Source of the DNA: Treponema sp.
GTDB taxonomy: Bacteria > Spirochaetota > Spirochaetia > Treponematales > Treponemataceae
Direction of reading: 5' to 3'
Assembly: GCA_018385415.1 (NCBI GenBank)
Contig: JAHAZA010000100.1
Coordinates: 1 to 28,556 of the forward strand
DNA: 28,556 nt
Shown piece after piece: positions 15,216 through 23,270 of the stretch. A program made the translations under genes and the position numbers. Each line of letters opens with the position of its first letter. Position 1 is the first letter of the stretch. The notes under the pieces were generated by a model. That model saw nothing but the letters and a program-made list of their open reading frames with translations. It had not been told where the DNA came from and searched no databases.

Positions 15216-18200
15216 TTATAAACATATTTTGTTAATTTTACTAGATACAATATCACTTTTTGGGCAAAGCACGGTTTCACGATGGAAATTCTTAAAATTT
15301 TCATAAATTCTTATTGCAGCATTATGAATCTGTTCCGGAGTAACCTCTAAAGTGAGTTTTATTCGTTTGTTAACATCATCCTGATGAATACAAGTCAAAA
15401 GTCTCTCAAAGCCAACATAGCCTAAAGTTTGTGGAGTACGAGGCTTAAGTTCTGAACTAAATGTTCCTGTAATGACTTTAATTACCTCTTCTTCAGTAAA
15501 ACACTTCTCTGCTCCAAGCCTTAAACATTCCTCTATCTGCTCCAATGATTTTAATGGATTGGGATCTCTATAAGTAATAATAGAAAAAAGCTGGTCAACA
15601 GAATCATTCTGAGCAAAAGCTCCGTAAGCACCACAAACTGTACGGATTTTTTCCCACAACAAAGAACTTGAAAGCCAGTGTGAATACACAGCCTCAGCAG
15701 ATGCTTCAATAGTTGCATATGAAGAGCATTTAAAATTTACTGAACCATAACCAACCTGAATATCTTTTTCAAAACAGTTAAGTTCATTTTCCAAATTGCA
15801 AACATCAATCAACTTTTTCAATGATTCAAAAGTAGTTTTATCATTTGCACAATCAGGCATTTTTAACTCAAGTTTTGAAGCAAATTGTTTAATATATTCC
15901 ACTGATGAAGTTTTAGATTTAGCATCACAGATTAAATCAATTACTGCACCTGAAGAAAATATCTTTCTGGAAAGTTCCTGCATTTTTTTTGAAATGAGAT
16001 TAGTTTTACCTTTAAGGGTTCTGACAAAATGAAGATTTGAAATACCTGAAAGCAGTTCATCCACAGTTTTGGAACGATTAAAATATGCACCTGAAAGTGA
16101 GTTCATATACAGATGTCCACTATCAGAAACAGAACTTTCAAAATCTGCAAGAAATTCATCAAACAAATGCTTAATACGTCTTTTGTCATTAAAGTCTGGA
16201 TTTTTAATACAATCAGCAAAAAAATCAAGACATGGTTTTGTATTTTCAGAAAGCATTTTTACTCTAATACATAACCATTCTCTTCCAATGAAATTATATT
16301 TTTCATATTCTGTTCTTATCTGTTTAGCTAAATCTGTATTTGGACATTCACCTGTAATAGATGCTGCACTGAAAGAACCGGAATATTTATTGATTAATGT
16401 GGCACATTTATCCCATTTAAGTCCATTCCAACCTACTTCTGTAATCATATAAATAAGAAGTGGAAGATATGGATAATCCTTGGCATCCACAACATCAATA
16501 GGAAAGCAGACTGAAAAATAATTAATTCCATTTGTAGGTTCTATATTGCACATAAATGGAACCTGTCGTCCATTTTCATATTCAAGCATCTGAAAATCAG
16601 TATGGATCTGCGGAATGTTATATTTAATTTTTCTTGCATTAATGTGAGGAAGACATGATAGAAGTTCAGTCTCATCCTGCTGCTGGAATTTTCGAAGTAT
16701 TGCAGTCTGCTGTTCAAGTTCTTTATCAGATATTAACGACCGTAATCTTGTAATCTGTTTTTCTTCTTTTTCCCTGCAAGTCATTGCAAACTTAGGACTT
16801 GGAGTTACAACATTGATACAGAGCTGATTATTTTCAATAAAATATTCTTTCAACAGACTTTTTAGATAATCAGGATTTGCATTAATTTTAGCTTTTACAG
16901 AATCAAATGCATCTTGAATTAAAAGCTCCTGGGAAGGCGATCTTCCTACTGTCCAGCCTTTTAATGCCCTTCTAAGTAAAGTAAGAGAAAAAGGTCCTGC
17001 AGAACGTCTGACTTCTTTTGTAGAAATTTCAAGATCCATTACTGCACAATCAATATCATCCTGATTAATTCCTTTTTTGACTAGATTATTGATAGTCTTT
17101 AGAATAAGCTTCTGAAGTTTTGAAACATTACTTTTTTTTACACCATCCATTCCGATTGTAAAAGATGAAAAAACAGTTCCACCATTAATTCCATTATAAG
17201 GAGAAACATCAGTTATTAACCCGGAATTGATAATAGCTTTAGTCAATGGAGAGCCATCATTTTGAACGAGAATTTCGCTGATCAATCTCTGCTCAATACT
17301 TTTTTCAAGATTATCTGCAGGTGGTAGTCTCCAGGTAAAATAAACGGAAGGATTTTCATTCTTATCTTTTACCATTATATTGGGGCCGTAAGAATCTTCC
17401 CTTATAGGTTTATCAAAAATAACCGGTGTCATTTTTTGAATAGTCTCAAGAGGTGTTTCTGTAAGTTTTGGATACAACTTACTTCTCTGTTCAAGACGGT
17501 TAATCAAAAATTCCTGTAAGAAATCAAGCTGTTTTTCAGTTGGAATATTTCCATATAAGAATACAAGACAATTGTCAGGACGATAGAATTTTTTATGAAA
17601 GGCAAGATACTGCTCATATGTAAGATCTGGAATTTCTTGAGGATCACCACCAGAATCTTTATCAAATGGAGTTCCTTTAAGAATCGAGCTAATTACTGTT
17701 TTATAGCTGATGGAATCAAAAGATGAATAAACACCTTTCATTTCATTATAAACAACACCTTGAATTGAATAGTTCCCTTCATCATCTTTTTCAAGATGAT
17801 AAGCTTCCTGCATGAAAGCTTCTTTCTTTAAATTTGGAAAGAAAACACTGTCTGCATAAACTGAAACAAGATTAAAATAATCTTCTTCGATAACAGAACT
17901 GACCGGATACATTGTATTAATTGGTCCAGTAAGGGCATTTAAATATGTTTTAAGTGATTGATTTTCAAGGTTAATAAAAGGATCTCGTAACGGAAATTTT
18001 TCAGATCCACATAAAACAGAATGTTCAAGAATATGAGCAATTCCGTTAGAAGATTCAGGAGGAGTTCTAAAACAAAATCCGCATAGATTTTCTGTATCCT
18101 CATTCAATAAATGAAAAACTTCAAGACCTGTTTTCTTGTGTCTAAGATAAATTCCTTTAGACGAACAGTCAGGAATATCATCCTGTGAAATAATTTCAAA

Positions 18201-18230
18201 ACCTTTATATTCTTTTGCTTCAATATTCAT
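15216..18230 (-). CDS. M16C family zinc metalloprotease (PreP-like)
   Basis: 1004 residues, the single-chain length of PreP/falcilysin-type peptidases with four M16 modules. The inverted zinc motif is H66-I-L-E69-H70 (GIAHILEHSVLCGSEKFPLRD), and the third ligand is probably E163 in YNEMKGVYSS. Such enzymes enclose and degrade peptides up to several tens of residues, including cleaved targeting or signal peptides. No signal peptide is evident, so a cytoplasmic peptide scavenger is likely. AGCAGG lies 7 nt before the ATG. It follows fliG by 15 bp in the operon. Confidence 0.92.
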   Translation of the reverse strand: MNIEAKEYKGFEIISQDDIPDCSSKGIYLRHKKTGLEVFHLLNEDTENLCGFCFRTPPESSNGIAHILEHSVLCGSEKFPLRDPFINLENQSLKTYLNALTGPINTMYPVSSVIEEDYFNLVSVYADSVFFPNLKKEAFMQEAYHLEKDDEGNYSIQGVVYNEMKGVYSSFDSISYKTVISSILKGTPFDKDSGGDPQEIPDLTYEQYLAFHKKFYRPDNCLVFLYGNIPTEKQLDFLQEFLINRLEQRSKLYPKLTETPLETIQKMTPVIFDKPIREDSYGPNIMVKDKNENPSVYFTWRLPPADNLEKSIEQRLISEILVQNDGSPLTKAIINSGLITDVSPYNGINGGTVFSSFTIGMDGVKKSNVSKLQKLILKTINNLVKKGINQDDIDCAVMDLEISTKEVRRSAGPFSLTLLRRALKGWTVGRSPSQELLIQDAFDSVKAKINANPDYLKSLLKEYFIENNQLCINVVTPSPKFAMTCREKEEKQITRLRSLISDKELEQQTAILRKFQQQDETELLSCLPHINARKIKYNIPQIHTDFQMLEYENGRQVPFMCNIEPTNGINYFSVCFPIDVVDAKDYPYLPLLIYMITEVGWNGLKWDKCATLINKYSGSFSAASITGECPNTDLAKQIRTEYEKYNFIGREWLCIRVKMLSENTKPCLDFFADCIKNPDFNDKRRIKHLFDEFLADFESSVSDSGHLYMNSLSGAYFNRSKTVDELLSGISNLHFVRTLKGKTNLISKKMQELSRKIFSSGAVIDLICDAKSKTSSVEYIKQFASKLELKMPDCANDKTTFESLKKLIDVCNLENELNCFEKDIQVGYGSVNFKCSSYATIEASAEAVYSHWLSSSLLWEKIRTVCGAYGAFAQNDSVDQLFSIITYRDPNPLKSLEQIEECLRLGAEKCFTEEEVIKVITGTFSSELKPRTPQTLGYVGFERLLTCIHQDDVNKRIKLTLEVTPEQIHNAAIRIYENFKNFHRETVLCPKSDIVSSKINKICL

Positions 18231-18245
18231 TTGTAAACCTGCTAA

Positions 18246-19499
18246 TTATTCTACATATTCATCATCATCGCGGCCTTTAATAATAAGTTCACCGTCTTCC
18301 CAGGCATGTCGAAGATGAGAGAAAAATTCTTGAGTTATTTCATTACAATCTTTTTTCAACATCGGTTTATGAACAGCTTCTTCTTCAAGTACTGCATCAG
18401 CTCTTCCAATTGACATATTATGAAAAATCTTTGTCCTGAATTTATTATCTTTATCACCAATAAGGTAAGCAATATCCACATCTGTAAGTTCACGAAGGTA
18501 GTTCTGAATATAACGATCATCACTGTTAAGCACATCTTCAACGGTAAAGAGTTTTTCCTGAAGCTGTTCTCCCAATTCTGGATTATCATCTTTAATTGTT
18601 TCAATAATATCCTGTTCTGTTTTAAAGTCCATCTTCTTTAATATTTCAGCAAGAACAGATTTTCCATCTATTGCATTGGTTTTAACTTCAACCTGAGCAA
18701 GAGATTTTTCATGAATTGTTTTATCTACACTTTTAATAACTTCTGGAGAAACTTTTTTTGATTTTGCAAGATTTAGAATAACTTCTTTTTTATCAGATGT
18801 ATTTAATTTATTAATAACATCTGCAGCCTTCTGAGGAGGCAGATAAGAAAATACCAGAGCTCTGACAGGATTTGATTCATCTTTCAGTAAAGAAAGAATC
18901 TGTTCAGGCTGCTTTTCTGCAAGATAAACAAACGGCTTTTGTTCTTCCTCTACGTTAAGGTGATCCATCAGGTCTTTTGCACGCTGCTTGCCAAATGCTT
19001 TTTCAAGAATCAGCTGGGCAGTGTGTGTACCTCCGCCTTCTCTAACCTTTTCAACTAAAGCATTAAATTCTTCAAGAATTTCTGAAGCTTCGTCAGGTTC
19101 AATTGATCTTGTAGCTGTAATTTCTGGAATTATTTTTTCTGTTTCTTCTTGTGTCAAATGCTTCAACACAAGAGCAGCCTGATCCACACCAATTAATATA
19201 AGGAATTTTGCAACACGACGATAAACATCTTCCTTGCCTTTTTCAGGAGCAGGAACTTTTAAAAGTCCACCTTGTGTCAAAGCCTCTGTAGCAGTTTTTA
19301 CCTGTGGGTCAACTTCATAGTTATTTGATCTGGTTTTTATCATACCAGGTTTCAGAGAAGCTTTAGAAGATTTCTTTTCCGGCTCCAGGCTCAATGCTGG
19401 TTTAGCATTAGACTTTGGAACTTCAGTCTTATTAGTTTCTACAGTTTTTTTTCCTGATGCAGATTTATAAGCATTCATTCTATAATCATTTAAATTCAT
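18246..19499 (-). CDS. fliG: FliG paralogue (flagellar switch-like protein, FliG1 type)
   Basis: 417 residues from the ATG at 19499; the frame also has a GTG at 19508, but that lies inside the GGGGTGGGA that serves as ribosome binding site. The first 75 residues are a low-complexity Lys/Ser/Pro extension absent from ordinary FliG (about 340). FliG N, middle and C domains follow: YRRVAKFLILIGVDQAALVLKHL (N), ALVFSYLPPQKAADVINKL (M) and IFHNMSIGRADAVLEEE (C). The EHPQ motif of the middle domain is not conserved (ESNPV at its place). Spirochaetes carry two FliG proteins; one is the motor switch and the other is accessory. The extension, divergent motif and setting away from a fla operon favour the accessory type; this is inference. 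Confidence 0.8.
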   Translation of the reverse strand: MNLNDYRMNAYKSASGKKTVETNKTEVPKSNAKPALSLEPEKKSSKASLKPGMIKTRSNNYEVDPQVKTATEALTQGGLLKVPAPEKGKEDVYRRVAKFLILIGVDQAALVLKHLTQEETEKIIPEITATRSIEPDEASEILEEFNALVEKVREGGGTHTAQLILEKAFGKQRAKDLMDHLNVEEEQKPFVYLAEKQPEQILSLLKDESNPVRALVFSYLPPQKAADVINKLNTSDKKEVILNLAKSKKVSPEVIKSVDKTIHEKSLAQVEVKTNAIDGKSVLAEILKKMDFKTEQDIIETIKDDNPELGEQLQEKLFTVEDVLNSDDRYIQNYLRELTDVDIAYLIGDKDNKFRTKIFHNMSIGRADAVLEEEAVHKPMLKKDCNEITQEFFSHLRHAWEDGELIIKGRDDDEYVE

Positions 19500-19529
19500 A
19501 ATTCCCACCCCATTATAAGAACTTAAATA

Positions 19530-21062
19530 TTAATAATCGATTGTAACACCATGTATACTGGATTCAATTTTATTCTTGAACATAATTGCATGTGCTCTGT
19601 TAATAGTCTGTTGAATATCTTCATCCGGACTTTCACGAGTTGTAAGCCCATACTGGAAACTGACATCTGTCTTTAAATATTCATCCTCTTCAATTGCAGA
19701 AATAATGCGTTCCATAACATTCTGAGCAACATTGTATTCAGCAGGAAAAAGCAGAACAATATTTCCATTTTCATAGGAGGCAAAATCAGAACCGCGAATT
19801 CTTGATTTTATACATTCAGCAACTTTAACAAGTGCAAAATTTTCATTCAAATCCTTTCGCTCTTTTTTAACATGTATACTGCAGGAAGCAGCAGAATATG
19901 GAAATCTTCTGAAAATATTAATTTCTCTGATTTTCTTTGCAAGAACGTGCTGAGCCAAAAGTCCGGTTATTCTATCAGTCATTGAAGACTGTTGTATTTC
20001 TGCAAAATTCTGGAAAATTTCTGAAATATCATGGATAACAAAAAATGAACAGGTTGTAAACTTATCGAAATATTTAATTCTATGAAAATCCAGCTGACAT
20101 ATGATATTATCATCTCTATCATTTTTTACATTTATCTGATCTACAGAAAAAGAATCTGAAGGAACATTTCCCAATGGAACATAATCTTTTATGAAATTTT
20201 GTAATGACAGATTATAAATATCTTTTTTTGTAAATCCAAAAAAAATTCTGGCACTGTTATTAAAATCTGTAAGCAGATCATCAGCATTGAAGATAATAAA
20301 AATATCATTAGACTCTTCATATAATTTTGACCGCATTGATTTTTTGATGAATAAAGGCCTCATCATATAAGTCAGTAAATAATAAAGAATCGGTGAAAAA
20401 TATGAAAAGATGGTAGCCTGCAAAAGAATTACTTCAGATTTTTTTATAAAAAGAAAAAAGAATAGACATTGTATAAAAAATATTCCTAATATAACAAAAT
20501 CTTTTACGCTGTTATAAAAACCTCTGATTGCAATGCGAATAACTGCAAGCAAACCATAAATAGTAACAAGTACACTCCAGAAGAAAACCATTATCTTAAA
20601 CAATGGACCTACATTCCAGACCATAATACGATGCATATGAGGATCCATATTCTTAATCCAGGAAATAGGCTGAATATCATATGTAAAAGATTTTTCTGTA
20701 AAAACATTTTGAAAAATAAGAATGCAGCAAAGTGATAATAACATTGCAACAATAAATTTTACTACCAGAATATATTTCGTTTTATCTTCAAAAGTAATAA
20801 TGTTATTTAATGTAAAACTTCCTATTAAAATCGTATTTAAGGAAATATATAAAGAAAGTGAAATTTTCGCAAAAAGTGGATAATTATTCCCAAAGGAAAG
20901 AGAAAAAATATTCATTTCATATGCTAGAGAAATTGCAATGGCTAGAAGCGTAAGAATTAAAAAAGATCTGTCAGATTTTGCTTTATGGTTAATTCCATAA
21001 ATAAAAAACAAAATCTGACATGCAATTCCTAAACATATAACTGCGAAAAAATTTACTACCAT
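19530..21062 (-). CDS. 7TM-PAS sensor with degenerate GGDEF domain
   Basis: 510 residues. Seven or so hydrophobic segments occupy residues 1-238, like the N-terminal 7TM sensor of histidine kinases. A PAS domain spans about 245-352 (DIFIIFNADDLLTDFNNSA, FFVIHDISEI). The C-terminus (357-500) has the layout of a GGDEF domain (SMTDRITGLLAQHVL for DxLTGLxNR), but the active-site loop reads ENGNI at 431-435 instead of GG[DE]EF. It should therefore not make c-di-GMP and may act as a signal or nucleotide sensor, or an inactive partner. The ATG overlaps the end of fusA (GCATGGTAG), a 7-bp overlap that predicts translational coupling. fliG follows 30 bp later. Confidence 0.75.
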   Translation of the reverse strand: MVVNFFAVICLGIACQILFFIYGINHKAKSDRSFLILTLLAIAISLAYEMNIFSLSFGNNYPLFAKISLSLYISLNTILIGSFTLNNIITFEDKTKYILVVKFIVAMLLSLCCILIFQNVFTEKSFTYDIQPISWIKNMDPHMHRIMVWNVGPLFKIMVFFWSVLVTIYGLLAVIRIAIRGFYNSVKDFVILGIFFIQCLFFFLFIKKSEVILLQATIFSYFSPILYYLLTYMMRPLFIKKSMRSKLYEESNDIFIIFNADDLLTDFNNSARIFFGFTKKDIYNLSLQNFIKDYVPLGNVPSDSFSVDQINVKNDRDDNIICQLDFHRIKYFDKFTTCSFFVIHDISEIFQNFAEIQQSSMTDRITGLLAQHVLAKKIREINIFRRFPYSAASCSIHVKKERKDLNENFALVKVAECIKSRIRGSDFASYENGNIVLLFPAEYNVAQNVMERIISAIEEDEYLKTDVSFQYGLTTRESPDEDIQQTINRAHAIMFKNKIESSIHGVTIDY

Positions 21063-23110
21063 GCGCTTCCTAATCCATCAGGCTTAAGCTGGAAGTGGCT
21101 GAACTCCATTGTAAACGAAGCTCTACCCTGTGTTGCAGAACGAAGGTTTGTGGAAAAACCGAACATCTTTGCCATAGGGGCTTGAGCATGAACAAGTTCT
21201 GAAGATACCTTTGAATCCTGCCCCAAGACCATTCCTCCCCGCTGAGTTACCTGACTCATTGCTTCACCTACAAATTCTTTTGGACATGAAATTTCAACAT
21301 TCATTACAGGTTCAAAAAGCTGTGGAGCTGCATTCTTACATGCTGCATCAAAAGCCTGTGCTGTACATGAAGCAAATGCAAATGTTGTAGATGTTGTTTC
21401 GTTATAATCAATGGCTGTAACCTCAACCATAGTATCTGTACAAGGATAACCATACTGAATTCCGGAATCCAGTGAGCTTTTTACACTCTGCTCAATAGCT
21501 TCAATGATTTCGTCAGGAATATCTTTGCGGTTGAACGACAATCTGTAGTCGTTTCCAGTTCCCTGATCACGTGGTGAAACCTTAATTGTAACACCTGCAG
21601 TATTTTCTTTACCTGCAAGGACTTTCGAAAATTCCTCTTTTGCAGTTCCTTCAGCTGTAACAGCTTCACGGTATGTAACCTGAGGAGCACCTACACGGCA
21701 CTGAACGCCAAAGTCGTCTTTCATACGAGTTACAAGAACATCAAGATGAAGTTCACCCATTCCAGAAATGATAAGCTGTCCAGTTTCTGCATCTTCGTGA
21801 TGAGTGAATGTTGGATCTTCCTTAGAAAGAATTTCAAGAACTTCGTTCATCTTGTCACGTTCAGAAAGGCTTTCTGGCTCGATTGCAATAGAGATTACAG
21901 GTTCTGGGAATTTTACGCTTTCAAGAAGTACTGGTAAACCTTCACTTCCCAGAGTATCTCCAGTCTGTGAAAGCTTAAGACCTATGAATACTGCAATATC
22001 ACCTGCAGAAACTGATTCCATTGGCTCAGATTTATTTGAATGCATACGAAGAATGCGGTTTACTCTTTCACGTTTTTTCTTTCCTACGTTGAACACCTGA
22101 GTACCGGAATTGATTTTTCCTGAGTACATGCGTACGTAACAAAGGGAACCCATTTCACGGTCGTGCTGGATTTTAAATACAAGACCAAGGGCGTTTCCGT
22201 TTTCCTTGCATTCAACTTCGATTTCTTCTTCTTTATCTTTTTTGATATGAAGCCCTTTTGCAGGTGGAACTTCGATTGGACTTGGAAGGTAGTCCACAAT
22301 AGCATCAATCAAAGGCTGAACTCCCTGATTATGGCGGGCAGACCCCATTACAAAAGGAACAAATGTTCTGTTGATTGTACCAGCACGGATTGCCTTTTTA
22401 AGTTCATCATTTGTGATTTCTGCACCTTCAAGGTATTTTTCTGCAAGAGCATCATCACTTGAAGCTACCATATCAATTAATTTTTCACGCCATTCATTTG
22501 CCTGATCTAAGCGGCTTGCATCAATGTCAGTTTCTTCAAACTTTTCACCTTCAGAAGCTTCATCCCAGCGGATTTCTTTCATTTTAATAAGATCGATTAC
22601 ACCTTCAAATTCTGGACCTTCACCGATTGGAATCTGAAGAGCAAGACAGTCCGTACCGAACTTATTATGAACATCTTCCATGGAACCGAAGAAGTCAGCA
22701 CCGATACGATCCATTTTGTTCATGAATCCGATACGAGGAACGTTGAAACTGTCAGCCTGCTTCCATACAGTTTCTGTCTGTGGCTGAACACCGTCAACAG
22801 CACAAATTACAGCAACAGCACCGTCAAGTACACGAAGTGAACGTTCAACTTCTGCAGTAAAGTCTACGTGTCCCGGAGTGTCGATAATATTAATCTGATG
22901 ATCTTTCCAGTATGTAGTAGTAGCAGCAGAACAGATTGTAATCCCCCGTTCCTGTTCCTGAGCCATCCAGTCCATTGTAGCCTGACCGTCATCAATTTCA
23001 CCGATTTTATGGATTTTTCCTGTATAGTAAAGAATTCTTTCTGTAGTAGTAGTTTTACCGGCATCAATGTGGGCCATGATACCAATATTGCGCATTTTAT
23101 CTAATGACAT
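21056..23110 (-). CDS. fusA: Elongation factor G
   Basis: 684 residues. GTPase motifs are intact: AHIDAGKT (13-20), DTPGH (77-81) and NKMD (131-134), plus the ERGIT switch I. Domains II-V follow to a short tail ending GSAW. It drives ribosomal translocation (or ribosome recycling with RRF) using GTP. Spirochaetes carry two EF-Gs with split duties; domain V here differs from the usual pattern and the tail is short, so it may be the second type, but sequence alone does not settle this. It is the first gene of a probable six-gene minus-strand operon and not beside rpsL/rpsG/tuf, which also fits a second copy. AGGGGAAAAT directly precedes the ATG. Confidence 0.93.
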   Translation of the reverse strand: MSLDKMRNIGIMAHIDAGKTTTTERILYYTGKIHKIGEIDDGQATMDWMAQEQERGITICSAATTTYWKDHQINIIDTPGHVDFTAEVERSLRVLDGAVAVICAVDGVQPQTETVWKQADSFNVPRIGFMNKMDRIGADFFGSMEDVHNKFGTDCLALQIPIGEGPEFEGVIDLIKMKEIRWDEASEGEKFEETDIDASRLDQANEWREKLIDMVASSDDALAEKYLEGAEITNDELKKAIRAGTINRTFVPFVMGSARHNQGVQPLIDAIVDYLPSPIEVPPAKGLHIKKDKEEEIEVECKENGNALGLVFKIQHDREMGSLCYVRMYSGKINSGTQVFNVGKKKRERVNRILRMHSNKSEPMESVSAGDIAVFIGLKLSQTGDTLGSEGLPVLLESVKFPEPVISIAIEPESLSERDKMNEVLEILSKEDPTFTHHEDAETGQLIISGMGELHLDVLVTRMKDDFGVQCRVGAPQVTYREAVTAEGTAKEEFSKVLAGKENTAGVTIKVSPRDQGTGNDYRLSFNRKDIPDEIIEAIEQSVKSSLDSGIQYGYPCTDTMVEVTAIDYNETTSTTFAFASCTAQAFDAACKNAAPQLFEPVMNVEISCPKEFVGEAMSQVTQRGGMVLGQDSKVSSELVHAQAPMAKMFGFSTNLRSATQGRASFTMEFSHFQLKPDGLGSAW

Positions 23111-23136
23111 ATTTTCCCCTATAATAATATCAGTAT

Positions 23137-23142
23137 ATTATA
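23137..23142 (-). promoter_or_regulatory. Candidate -10 box of the fusA operon
   Basis: Perfect TATAAT on the minus strand, predicting a start at about 23130 and a 20-nt leader that includes AGGGG. The -35 region at 16-18 bp spacing is poor (TATTCA/ATTCAA). Confidence 0.5.
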
Positions 23143-23201
23143 GAACAAATCAGCGATTTTGAATAGAGATATTTATATATGATTAATTTATAAAAATATA
23201 T

Positions 23202-23230
23202 TTGAGCTAAAAAAAATTGTAGGTTATAAT
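23202..23230 (+). promoter_or_regulatory. Sigma-70 promoter of the 7TM chemoreceptor gene
   Basis: TTGAGC (23202-23207), 17 bp spacer, TATAAT (23225-23230). The start would be about 34 nt before the ATG, leaving room for the GGAGG ribosome binding site at 23261-23265. Confidence 0.65.
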
Positions 23231-23270
23231 AGAATATGTTTTCTTATTAAAAAGAGTTTTGGAGGCGTTT

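Noticed and set aside
16069..16452. A 127-codon plus-strand frame inside the M16 protease gene
   Set aside because: Antisense to a well-supported coding region, no ribosome binding site, composition of a shadow frame.
23121..23200. Possible tRNA or structured RNA in the fusA-chemoreceptor gap
   Set aside because: Only AT-rich sequence with promoter elements; no cloverleaf, CCA end or stable stem found.
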